Shown in pieces: positions 35,490-46,310 of a DNA stretch of 64,000 nucleotides (position 1 is its first letter; each line of letters begins with the position of its first letter). Position numbers and translations under genes: made by a program. The notes below the pieces were generated by a model. The model did not search any database. It was not told the origin of the DNA and saw only the letters and a program-made list of their open reading frames with translations. The DNA is from Hevea brasiliensis. Its lineage: Eukaryota > Streptophyta > Magnoliopsida > Malpighiales > Euphorbiaceae. The DNA is taken from contig NC_079504.1 of assembly GCF_030052815.1 (NCBI RefSeq), positions 92,085,704 through 92,149,703 of the forward strand, written 5' to 3'.

Positions 35490-38250
35490 TGTAACACCCT
35501 CCTGTACCAACTCAGTACATTCTCTTTATTCGTGACCGGTGTCGGTCTGGACAGCTAGAACATCCGGAAAAGTATTTAAACTAAAGTCGGGAATCATAAT
35601 TAACTCAAATATTAATAAGAAAAATTTAGTAAAAATTTTAGAAATAAAATACAACCAAGTTAAACGAGCCGGTGCCCTAGCGATGGGTAACTAGAGGGAA
35701 GTTGCGGTTCTCGCAACGAGGAGCCCTAGACCCTGAGGAAAAATTATAAAATAATTTTTGGGACTCAAGAAAAGGGTTATTGAGGTTCCCATGGCATTAG
35801 AATGCCAAGAAAATACCTAGAAAAATTTTTTTATCGGTACAGACAATTTTGACCCGTTAAGCCAAACGGAGGGCATTTTGGTCATTTCGCCTTCAGAGGT
35901 GATTTTTGGCCGACTTGTCCAGCTAAGTAAATAATTATTATGATCTAAAATGTGAATAAATATTGTTAAAAATGAAATTTGAAATGAGTAGTGAAAGAAA
36001 AGAAAAGAAAATGCAAAATAATGCAAATAATGACATAGTATGAGGTCATTAAAAAAATCCACCCAATTAAAACTTGGCAAGCACTCATGAAAGGATAAAA
36101 AGAGATAAATTAAAATAAAAAAAAAAACCAATTCATCTTCTTCCTTTAGCATGTATGGCCGAATCTCTCTCTACTCTCTCTTCCTCATTTTTCTTCTTCT
36201 CCCAAGCTTAAATTTCTCACAATTCTCACCGTAAAAGCCCTAGCTCCCAACATTAAAAGTTGATTTTAGACCTTGATCAAGTGTTTAGTAGCAAAAAAAA
36301 AGGGAGGAGAAGTGAAGGTTTACAAGTTGGGAATTTTATCAAATAAGGTTAGTGCATATTAACTTCCTAATCTTGTTTACTTATTGAAATTTAGTTTGAA
36401 AATGAATAAATAATTAAGAAATTGAAGAAAATCATGTGTGAAATTGAGAAGCAAATTTCGGCCAGCACTGATAGGATGAGGAATTGATGAGTTTTATTGG
36501 GCTAAAATCTAAATACAAGCTTAGATAATGACATATGAATGATTGATGACCTTAATTGGGATGTGTTGCATGATTCATGGGTTGGAAGCTAGGGTTTTGA
36601 GAAGTAAAAATTGACTTGGCTTATCAAACTATTAAAGAACACTCTAATGGTCAATAAGTGACCATTTGAGGTATGTAGACCACACTTTGGACTGAAAAAT
36701 GGTATGGCAAAGTCAAGGTGTAAGCTGCCTAGGACACAGAAATGGTGAAATTTAGTCAATTACACAGCCATAAACTTGGTTGTGTTAGTCCAATTGATGT
36801 TTGGCCAATTGGACATGAAACTAGGATTATAATGGCACATTTTTGCTGAAGAAACCATGCCCAAAAGACCAAAATAAGGAATAACTTTCATGTTTGTCAT
36901 TTCTTCAAATTCTCACTGCAACAGGGCCCAATGGAACAGTAAAGTTGGGTCTCCAAAACTGAAATTTTCTGCCCTCTTGGTTTTAAGTTAGAAATGGTAA
37001 TGGTGACCAATTCTAACAAGTTTTAAATGTAAAATGTGGTATGTTGGGAGTGCCAAAGTCAATGTACATATTTTCTATCCAAAAGTCAACATTTTTGTTG
37101 ACCAAAGAGGTGAATAGTGACACCAAAACTTGAAATGCACAAATTGAAGGATTTAAAAGTTTCCAATGCCCTAGTATACCTAACATGATTGGTTTGGATA
37201 GTTTGGCATGCCAATAGGGTTCAGTTAGCAGTACTGCACATGGCAATATGCCATTCTGTGATTTCATGGCTTGTAGCCATTCTAACTTTGTATTGAGATT
37301 TGGCCTTGTGCCTGATATTATTCTGACTTGTTAGGCTGTTACCTGCACACCGAGATGCATATGTGACCGATGGTGTGACGGCCCGAGGTACTAGGTACCC
37401 AGTGCCAGTTTACCCGTTATCTAGTCCAGTCGTCTAGTGTAGGTTTACTAGGGGCAACCAAATGAATAAAAGTGAACAACGTTAACGAAATAATGGATAT
37501 ACCAATACCAAACAAAGAAAGCATACACATTCTATACACATTCATTTTCTTGCTATTTTCTTCTATTATATTATTGCACCACTAAGCATTATTGCTTAGC
37601 GCATTGCTTTTGCCACGCGTAGGTACTGGAGGTCCCGATCGTGAGCCCAGTAGACCACAGACTGGGTGAGTCCATCCTGCAGTTCTGCACAGTGTCCGTG
37701 TCACCTCATCACCTGCAATGCATTGGTAGGAAATTAGATGTCATTTGTCATTTTGTAATTAAATATTTGTTTTCTCATATGTATTTGGGATTTATGTAAT
37801 GTATTTTGAGGTTCATGTAAATAATAAAGATTTATGGTTATGTATGGAAATAATTTGAGTATTTAATTGTTGTTTATATATGAGAACCCTGAGAAATGGA
37901 TGTTTGAGAAATGAAAAGGTTGTTGAGACTCAAATTGAAAAAATGTTGAGATCTTGATATTGAGCTTTGTGATGATATTGGAGTTGAGAATGAATGAATT
38001 TGTTCATTAGAAGTGTTTTTAACAAGTTCAAGAAGCTGCTTTCTCCATTTTAGCGGTACTCTGTGGATTTTCTTTAAAATTTACGGAACCTCAAATAAAT
38101 TATGATTTTAATAAATGACTTAAATGAGTTATATTTTACAAGTTATATTCAAAAGCATGATATAAATTAATTAAGGAATATTAGAGTGTGTCGGTACACC
38201 GTGTGGCATTACTTACTCGGGTATACTGTACACGGGTAAGGGGTGTCACA
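35490..38250 (+). mobile_element. Tandem A array: middle LTR (LTR2, 2.76 kb), mosaic of LTR1 and LTR3
   Basis: It starts TGTAACACCC after a polypurine tract and ends GTCACA before a primer site, so it serves as 3' LTR of copy 1 and 5' LTR of copy 2. Its first kilobase shares LTR3 variants; from about 36.5-36.7 kb onward it shares LTR1 variants, including the 349-bp deletion. Confidence 0.93.
37582..37619 (+). other. Conserved LTR double hairpin, family A (LTR2)
   Basis: Same as 30432-30469, including the CGCATTGC variant of hairpin II. Confidence 0.55.
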
Positions 38251-38255
38251 TTTAG

Positions 38256-38267
38256 TGGTATCAGAGC
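38256..38267 (+). other. tRNA-Met primer-binding site, second internal region
   Basis: TGGTATCAGAGC five bases after LTR2, marking the start of internal copy 2. Confidence 0.92.
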
Positions 38268-38377
38268 ACGGTTTAGGCGTTTCTGGGCCTAGATTGAGTC
38301 CATACCATGCATTGCATTTGTAAGAGTTGAGGTGACGCTAACGCAGATCTGTTTATCTTTCTTACTTTGAATAGGAT

Positions 38378-39572
38378 ATGGATCCTTCATCTCAGAGAGC
38401 CGTTGAGGAGGAAGTGGAGAGTCATGTTCCACCTGCAGCAGTTGAGACTGGGGGCATGAGAGAATCTGCTCCGCCAGCTCAAGCAGAGCCTGCTCAGCCT
38501 CCACAGGCTATGTTCCAACAAATGGTCGACTTCTTCAGATAAATGGCGGTGGTAATGCCAGCACCACCACCACCACCACCAGCTCCACAGCAGAAATCAC
38601 ACCTGGAAAGGCTAAGGAAGTTTGGAGCTGTGGACTTCTATGGCAAGAGAGAATATGACTGCATTGCGAGAATTGGTTGAGCAGGCAGTGATACTAAAAC
38701 AACTCCACCGCACTCCGAGCAAAACCTGAAGTCGCCATCTCTTTCTTGCAAGATGATGCATATGAGTGGTGGGACACCGTGTCCAGTGAAGTGCAGATAG
38801 AAGCTGTAACTTGGGACTTCTTACTTTCAGAATTTAAGAAGAAATATGTGGGTACTGTATATCTGGAAGAGAGAAGAAGAAAGTTTATTAACCTGAGGCA
38901 GAGACAACTGTCAGTGGCCGAATATGAGAAGGAGTTTGTTCGATTAAGCCGTTATGGAAGGGAGATAGTCCCTAATGAAGTTGAAGGTGCAAGAGATTTG
39001 AAGAGGGACTAAATGACAACATCAAGATCCAGCTGACTGCCTTGGGAATCACAGAATTTACCAAGTTAGTGGAAGCTGCAATAAAGGTGGAAAAAGTAAG
39101 AATCAGTGAGCAGACTAGAAGAGAGAGACAGCAGAAGAGGGGACCGGGTCAGTCTAGTTCAGCCCCTGCATTTGGGAAGAAGTTCAAGGGTCCTCCTGCA
39201 CAGAGTTCGGGTCAACCACAGGGTCAGGGTCAGTCTCAGGGGCCCAGGCCACAGTTCACCCCTAGGAGAGGTCAGTCCACACCATCAGTGGGCAGCTCTC
39301 CAGGGATGGGGTTCAGGGGACCAGCCCCAACATCTTCTGCATGTCCACACTGTCTGAAATGGCATAAGGGGGAGTGTTGGAGAGTAACTGGTGCCTGCTT
39401 GAGGTGTGGGTCAACAGAGCATCAGTTAAGGAACTGTCCACGCAGAACTACTACAGCTGCTCCAACACAAACAGACAGACTTGCTCCTGCAACACCAAGG
39501 GGTAGAAGGTCTGGTAAATCCGAAGCTATGGGACCATCTCGAGGCTGCATCGAGCAGCGAGAGGCCGGATAA
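38378..39572 (+). pseudogene. gag: Family A gag with zinc knuckle, internal copy 2
   Basis: The start codon at 38378 matches that at 31233. The N-terminal part is broken by indels up to about 38740. The core of the gag domain is an 88-codon ORF (38746-39012), then after a frame change (shared with copy 1) a second ORF, 39042-39572, carries the end of the core, a Gln/Gly/Pro-rich basic linker and a zinc knuckle (CLRCGSTEHQLRNC, spacing C-x2-C-x4-H-x4-C). A second Cys/His cluster (CPHCLKWHKGEC) precedes it. This would form the virus-like particle and package RNA. Copy 1 lacks the linker and knuckle. Confidence 0.88.
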
Positions 39573-39663
39573 TGCACCACCTGCCAGAAATTATGCCCTG
39601 AGAGCTTAGGAGGAGCAAGATGCCCCGGACGTCATCGAGTGCGTTCTCCTCTACACTACACCT

Positions 39664-41145
39664 GTGCATGCATTGGTGGATCCAGGATCCACTCACTCAT
39701 ACATCTGCATCAATCTACCCGTAGAAAGGGGGATACTGGTAGGGGAGAGTGACCAAGACATTCTGGTCACTAATCCATTAGGCCACAGTGTAGTAATGAA
39801 CAAAGTATACAAGGGTTGCCCGTTAAGGATCCAGGGGTATGAATTCTTGGCCGACCTGATTGAGTTACCCTTCCACGAGTTTGACATTATTTTGGGAATG
39901 GACTGGTTGTCACGTCATCAGGCAATAGTTGATTGCAAATTGAAGAGAATTTCTCTAAAAACTTCAGAGGGTAATGAGATCACAGTTGTGGGGGAAAGGA
40001 CAGATTTCTTGTCCAATGTCATCTCAGCCACAGTTGTAAGACGAATGATGAGAAAAGGCTGTGAAGCCTACCTAGCACATGTGGTGGATACTAGGCAGGC
40101 TAAGCCAAACCTGAGTGACATACCCACAGTGAGAGACTTCCCAGAGGTATTTCCTGAGGAGTTGCCTGGTTTGCCACCAGAAAGGGAAGTTGAATTTGCT
40201 ATTGAGACAACTGCAGATGCAGACCCATTTCCATTGCTCCTTATAGGATGGCACCCAGAATTGAGGGAGTTGAAAACTCGATTGCAAGAGTTGCTTGATA
40301 AGGGGTTCATACGCCCCGATGTGTCACCATGGGGAGCTCCGGTCTTTGTTGTGAAAAAGAAGGATGGGACTTTAAGACTATGCATCGATTACCGACAGTT
40401 GAATAAAGTGACTGTGAAGAACAAATATCTGTTGCCTAGAATTGATGATCTTTTTGATCAGTTGAAGGGAGCAGGAGTGTTTTCCAAGATTGATCTCAGA
40501 TCAGGATATCATCAGTTGAGGGTGAAGGATGCAGATGTGCCAAAGACTACATTCAGGACCCGATATGGGCATTATGAGTTCCTAGTGATGCCCTTTGGCT
40601 TAACAAATGCACCAGCGGCATTCATGGACCTTATGAACCGTATCTTCCATCCACACTTAGATCGGTTCGTAGTGGTCTTTATTGATGATATTTTGGTGTA
40701 TTCCAAGACCAGGGAAGAACATGATAAGCATTTGAAGATTGTTCTGCAAACCCTGAGAGAAAAGAAGCTGTATGCTAAGTTGTCCAAGTGTGACTTTTGG
40801 CTGAATGAGATTGCATTCCTTGGACACATAGTGTCAGCTGATGGGATTAGGGTGGATCCCAAGAAAATAGAAGCAGTGATGGAATGGAAGCCTCCCAGGA
40901 ATACAACTGAGGTCAGAAGCTTCTTGGGGCTAGCTGGGTATTACAAAAGATTTGTGAAGGGATTTTCCCTAATAGCTGCTCCAATGACCAAGTTGTTGCA
41001 CAATAATGTCAGATTTGACTGGAATGACAAGTGTCAGACCAGTTTTGAGAAGTTGAAGGCTATGTTGACAGAGGCACCAGTGTTAACACAACGAGGTCGA
41101 GAAAGGACTTCGTGGTCTCTGATGATGCCTCACATAATGGGTTAG
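39664..41145 (+). CDS. pol: Family A protease-reverse transcriptase polyprotein segment, internal copy 2
   Basis: The longest open frame in the window (493 codons). The aspartic protease is at residues 1-100, with the active-site Asp6 in [11 protein letters not shown] linker runs to about residue 200. RT covers 200-440: fingers (IDYRQLNK), motif A aspartate 277 (FSKIDL), [16 protein letters not shown] and an intact FIDD (Asp341, Asp342). The RT connection follows ([15 protein letters not shown]). RNaseH should begin near residue 470, but the frame shifts at about 41090 and ends at 41145. A short out-of-frame stretch near residues 187-197, where the usual PYRMAP block should be, suggests two compensating indels. 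The ATG at 39664 is only the first in frame; the real protein would begin at gag. Confidence 0.92.
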   Translation: MHALVDPGSTHSYICINLPVERGILVGESDQDILVTNPLGHSVVMNKVYKGCPLRIQGYEFLADLIELPFHEFDIILGMDWLSRHQAIVDCKLKRISLKTSEGNEITVVGERTDFLSNVISATVVRRMMRKGCEAYLAHVVDTRQAKPNLSDIPTVRDFPEVFPEELPGLPPEREVEFAIETTADADPFPLLLIGWHPELRELKTRLQELLDKGFIRPDVSPWGAPVFVVKKKDGTLRLCIDYRQLNKVTVKNKYLLPRIDDLFDQLKGAGVFSKIDLRSGYHQLRVKDADVPKTTFRTRYGHYEFLVMPFGLTNAPAAFMDLMNRIFHPHLDRFVVVFIDDILVYSKTREEHDKHLKIVLQTLREKKLYAKLSKCDFWLNEIAFLGHIVSADGIRVDPKKIEAVMEWKPPRNTTEVRSFLGLAGYYKRFVKGFSLIAAPMTKLLHNNVRFDWNDKCQTSFEKLKAMLTEAPVLTQRGRERTSWSLMMPHIMG

Positions 41146-42222
41146 GGTGTGTATTGATGCAAGAGGGAAAGTGATCGCCTATGCTTCCGAGCGGCTAAGG
41201 CCACATTAACAGAACTACCCTACCCATGATCTAGAGCTCGCGGCAATTATCTTCGCACTGAAGATATGGAGGCACTACTTGTATGGTGAAAAGTGCTACA
41301 TTTATACAGACCACAAAAGCCTGAAATACTTGCCAACCCAGAAGGAGCTCAACCTTAGACAGAGGCGATGGATTGAGTTCCTGAAAGATTATGATTGTGT
41401 AATCGACTACCATCCCAGGAAGGCAAATGTAGTTCTTGATGTTTTGAGCGAAAATCCATCACGACTTTGAGATCATTGAATGCCCGTCTATCTTTGATTC
41501 GAGATGGAGCTATTTTGGTTGAGTTGCAAGTGAGGCCAAACCTTTCTGCAGATTTTAGATGGGCAAAAAGTAGATGAAAAGTTCTTGGCTATTATGAGCA
41601 AAATCCGGAGGAAAAGTAGTGACTATGAGGTGAAAGCGGATGGGTGTCTGCACTACAAAGGAAGACGTGTGTACCGGATAATGGGGAATTGAAAGCCGTA
41701 TTCTAAAAGAGGCACACACCGGTGTATATGCTATGCACCGTGAAGTACAAAGATGTATCATGATCTCAAGCTCCGTATTGGTGGCACGGTATGAAGAAGG
41801 ACATAGCGACTATGTGACTAAATGCTTGACATGTCGCAAGTCAAAGCGAACATCAAGTTCCATCGGTTTTGCTCTGACTATCGCATACCGAATGGAAATG
41901 GGATCGGGTCACCATGGATTTTGTAAGTGGGCTACCTCTCACCCGGAAGAAACATGATGCAGCATGGGTGATAGTTGATAGATTGACAAAGTCAGCACAC
42001 TTTCTGCCAGTTAGGACTGACTACTCACTGGAGAAGTTAGCAGAATTGTATATCAGTGAGATAGTTAGACTGCATGGAATTCCACTTTCCATCATATTTG
42101 ATCGAGACCCAAGGTTTACATCGAGATTCTGGAAGAAGTTGCATGAATCGTTGGGTTCAAAACTCCACTTCTGATCATCTTTCCAGCCTCTGACGGATTT
42201 GCAATCTGAAAGTGTAATCCAT
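41146..42222 (+). pseudogene. pol: Family A RNaseH and integrase N-terminal half, internal copy 2 (many indels)
   Basis: It corresponds to 33500-34644 of copy 1, but with numerous small gaps. RNaseH C-terminus is readable at 41279-41470 (YTDHKSL). The integrase zinc domain (about 41690-41860) is scattered across frames. The core is readable at 41914-42174 ([19 protein letters not shown], then [11 protein letters not shown]). Compared with copy 1 almost every gap in 41540-41880 falls on CAG or CTG, so the true sequence may be far more intact than it appears. Confidence 0.85.
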
Positions 42223-42297
42223 GTAAATAATTGAAACCAATGAAATTGATACAAATATTGAATTGAAATGATAACAATAACGTGAAATATATGTCAC
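42223..42297 (+). other. 75-bp AT-rich insertion in the integrase core (copy 2)
   Basis: Identical in position and apparently in sequence to 34645-34719; it predates the duplication that made the tandem array. Confidence 0.8.
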
Positions 42298-43053
42298 GTC
42301 CTTGAGGATATGCTGAGGAGTTGTGTCATTGAGTTTGAGAGAAGTTGGGATAGATACCTCCCACTGGCAGAATTTGCATACAACAATAGCTACCAAGCTA
42401 GTATCCAAATGGCCCCGTATGAAGCGCTGTATGGGATAAAATGTTGAATTCCAGTGTGTTAGACTGAATTGGCGAGACAAATGGTAGGGCTGACACAGTG
42501 AAACAGTGAGGAGAAGGTGAAATCAATCAAAGCCAACTTAAAGGTTGCCTCGCAGACATGTAAATCTTATGCCGACCTGAAGAGGAAAGAAATAGAATAT
42601 GGGGTTGGCGACAAAGTGTTCCTCAAGGTGTCACCATGGAAGAAAGTATTGAGGTTTGGAAGGAAAGGTAAGTTAAGCCCTAGGTTCATTGGCCCATATG
42701 AAGTCATTGAACGTGTGGGTCCAGTGGCCTATAGGCTAGCTTTACCACTAGAGCTGGACAAGATCCACAATGTGTTCCACGTGTCTATGCTCAGAAGATA
42801 CCGCTCAGATCCTTCACATGTCATCTCCAGAGAAGAAATTTAAATACAGCCAGATTTAACATACGAAAAAGAACCTCTACGGATCTTGGCTCGACAAGTG
42901 AAAGAGTTGAGAAACAAGCAAATTCCATTGGTGAAAGTGCTTTGGAGGCACCACAACACCGAGGAGGCAACTTGGGAAAGTGAAGAGACGATGAGGCAAC
43001 AGTTCCCTCAACTGTTTGCATCAGGTAAATTTCGAGGACGAAATTTAAATTAG
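42298..43053 (+). pseudogene. pol: Family A integrase C-terminal part and chromodomain, internal copy 2
   Basis: It matches 34720-35475. ORF 42517-42843 covers the GPY/F-type module (GPYEVIERVGPVAYRLALP, NVFHVSMLRRYRSDPSH) and ends at the TAA shared with copy 1. The chromodomain follows (42844-43030) and the original stop TAG is at 43051-43053, overlapping the first base of the polypurine tract. Upstream, 42440-42516 is damaged at CAG/CTG sites. Confidence 0.88.
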
Positions 43054-43064
43054 AGGGGAAGAGT

Positions 43065-46000
43065 TGTAACACCCTCCCTGTACCAACTCCGTACATTCTA
43101 CTGTTCCGGTGACCGGTGTCGGTCTGGACAGCTAGAACATCCGGAAAAGTATTTAAACTAAAGTCGGGAATCATAATTAACTCAAATATTAATAAGAAAA
43201 ATTTAGTAAAAATTTTAGAAATAAAATACAACCAAGTTAAACGAGCCGGTGCCCTAGCGATGGGTAACTAGAGGGAAGTTGCGGTTCTCGCAACGAGGAG
43301 CCCTAGACCCTGAGGAAAAATTATAAAATAATTTTTGGGACTCAAGAAAAGGGTTATTGAGGTTCCCATGGCATTAGAATGCCAAGAAAATACCTAGAAA
43401 AATTTTTTTATCGGTACAGACAATTTTGACCCGTTAAGCCAAACGGAGGGCATTTTGGTCATTTCGCCTTCAGAGGTGATTTTTGGCCGACTTGTCCAGC
43501 TAAGTAAATAATTATTATGATCTAAAATGTGAATAAATATTGTTAAAAATGAAATTTGAAATGAGTAGTGAAAGAAAAAAAAAGAAAATGCAAAATAATG
43601 CAAATAATGACATAGTATGAGGTCATTAAAAAAATCCACCCAATTAAAACTTGGCAAGCACTCATGAAAGGATAAAAAGAGATAAATTAAAACAAAAAAA
43701 AAACCAATTCATCTTCTTCCTTTAGCATGTATGGCCGAATCTCTCTCTACTCTCTCTTCCTCATTTTTCTTCTTCTCCCAAGCTTAAATTTCCCACAATT
43801 CTCACCATAAAAGCCCTAGCTCCCAACATTAAAAGTTGATTTTAGACCTTGATCAAGTGTTTAGTAGCAAAAAAAAAGGGAGGAGAAGTGAAGGTTAACA
43901 AGTTGGGAATTTTATCAAATAAGGTTAGTGCATATTAACTTCCTAATCTTGTTTACTTATTGAAATTTAGTTTGAAAATGAATAAATAATTAAGAAATTG
44001 AAGAAAATCATGTGTGAAATTGAGAAGCAAATTTCGGCCAGCACTTATAGGATGAGGAATTGATGAGTTTTATTGGGCTAAAATCTAAATACAAGCTTAG
44101 ATAATGACATATGAATGATTGATGACCTTAATTGGGATGTGTTGCATGATTCATGGGTTGGAAGCTAGGGTTTTGAGAAGTAAAAATTGACTTGGCTTAT
44201 CAAACTATTAAAGAACACTCTAATGGTCAATAAGTGACCATTTGAGGTATGTTGACCACAATTTGGACTGAAAAATGGTATGGCAAAGTCAAGGTGTAAG
44301 CTGCCCTAGGACAGCAGAAATGGACAGAAATTTTAGTCCAATTACACAACCATAACCTTAGCTGTGTTAGTCCAATTGATGTTTGGCCAATTGGACATGA
44401 AACTAGGCTTATAATGGCACATTTTTGCTGAAGAAACTATGCCAGAAAGACCAAAGCAAGGGGACCAAAACTTGGCCCCAATCCGGACACACCTGCAACC
44501 CTGACCAATTGACCAAATGAACAGTAACTGTTCATTTGGCCATAACTCACTGTAGATTTGGTCAATTGACCTGAAATTTTTACAGCAATAATTAAAAACA
44601 TAGACAAACAACTTTCATGAAGGAACCTACCCCAAATTATGGCCAGAACCTAACCCAAATGGCAATGGCAGCCACTGTTCATGTTACTGTAGATGTGGTA
44701 ATTTCTGCAGAATGGGAATCCGGCCAGCTGTGGTCTTTGGGCCATATCTGGAGCTACAAAACTTCAAATGGAGTGATTCCAAAAAGGAAATTCAACTAGA
44801 CAAAATAAGGAACAACTTTCATGTTTGTCATTTCTTCAAATGCTCACTGCAACAGGGCCCAATGGAACAGTAAAGTTGGGTCTCCAAAACTGAAATTTTC
44901 TGCCCTCTTGGTTTTAAGTTAGAAATGGTAATGGTGACCAATTCTAACAAGTTTTAAATGTAAAATGTGGTATGTTGGGAGTGCCAAAGTCAATGTACAT
45001 ATTTTCTATCCAAAAGTCAACATTTTTGTTGACCAAAGAGGTGAATAGTGACACCAAAACTTGTAATGCACAAATTGAAGGATTTAAAAGTTTCAAATGC
45101 CCTAGTATACCTAACATGATTGGTTTGGATAGTTTGGCATGTCAATAGGGTTCAGTTAGAAGTACTGCACATGGCAATATGCCATTCTGTGATTTCATGG
45201 CTTGTAGCCATTCTGACTTTGTATTGAGATTTGGCCTTGTGCCTGATATTATTCTGACATTGTTAGTCGTTACACCTGGGAGATGCATATGTGACCGATG
45301 GTGTGACGGCCCGAGGTACTAGGTACCCAGTGCCAGTTTACCCGTTATCCAGTCCAGTCATCTAGTGTAGGTTTACTAGGGGCAACCAAATGAATAAAAG
45401 TGAACAACGTTAACGAAATAATGGATATAACAATACCAAACAAAGAAAGCATACACATTCTATACACATTCATTTTCTTGCTATTTTCTTCTATTATATT
45501 ATTGCACCACTAAGCATTATTGCTTAGCGCGTTGCTTTTGCCACGCGTAGGTACTGGAGGTCCCGATCGTGAGCCCAGTAGACCACAGACTGGGTGAGTC
45601 CATCCTGCAGTTCTGCACAGTGTCCATGTCACCTCATCACCTGCAGTGCATTGGTAGGACATTAGATGTCATTTTGTCATTTTGTAATTAAATATTTGTT
45701 TTCTCATATGTATTTGGGATTTATGTAATGTATTTTGAGGTTCATGTAAATAATAAAGATTTATGGTTATGTGTGGAAATAATTTGAGTATTTAATTGTT
45801 GTTTATATATGAGAACCCTGAGAAATGGATGTTTGAGAAATGGAAAGGTAGTTGAGACCTGAAATTGAAAAAAATGTTGAGATCTTGATATTGAGCTTTG
45901 TGATGATATTGGAGTTGAGAATGAATGAATTTGTTCATTAGAAGTGTTTTTAACAGGTTCCGAAGAACTGTTTTCTCCATTTTTAGCCATTTCTGTAGGA

Positions 46001-46183
46001 TTTTCTTTAAAATTTACGGAACCTCAAATAAATTATGATTTTAATAAATGACTTAAATGAGTTATATTTTACAAGTTATATTCAAAAGCATGATATAAAT
46101 TAATTAAGGAATATTAGAGTGTGCTGGTACACCGTGTGGCATTACTTACTCGGGTATACTGTACACGGGTAAGGGGTGTCACA
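43065..46183 (+). mobile_element. Tandem A array: right LTR (LTR3, 3.12 kb, full length)
   Basis: It starts TGTAACACCC after the polypurine tract (43052-43064) and ends GTCACA followed by target duplication ATAAC (46184-46188). It keeps the 349-bp segment 44456-44804 that LTR1 and LTR2 lack and is the closest match in the window to the LTR at 51-3106. Confidence 0.93.
45510..45547 (+). other. Conserved LTR double hairpin, family A (LTR3)
   Basis: CTAAGC / GCTTAG, then CGCGTTGC TTTT GCCACGCG, identical to 2464-2501. Confidence 0.6.
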
Positions 46184-46310
46184 ATAACAAGTACATAATA
46201 ATTAAGATTACTAATAATGATCGAAAAATGATATGCATAAGACATCAGAACATGCACTGTATATTTATTTTCGGTTATTTCTTTTTTATTCTATTATTGG
46301 CACCACTAAG
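46184..46310 (+). mobile_element. Older family A LTR, continuation after the tandem array
   Basis: It continues the LTR begun at 25934: ATAAC (46184-46188) then A-family sequence up to CACCACTAAG, the left arm of hairpin I, where a B LTR interrupts it at 46311. The remainder would lie beyond the window. Confidence 0.85.

Noticed and set aside
39664..41145. Domesticated host gene from the long protease-RT ORF
   Set aside because: It sits between LTRs with primer site and polypurine tract and its frame ends inside RNaseH; an ordinary recent retrotransposon.
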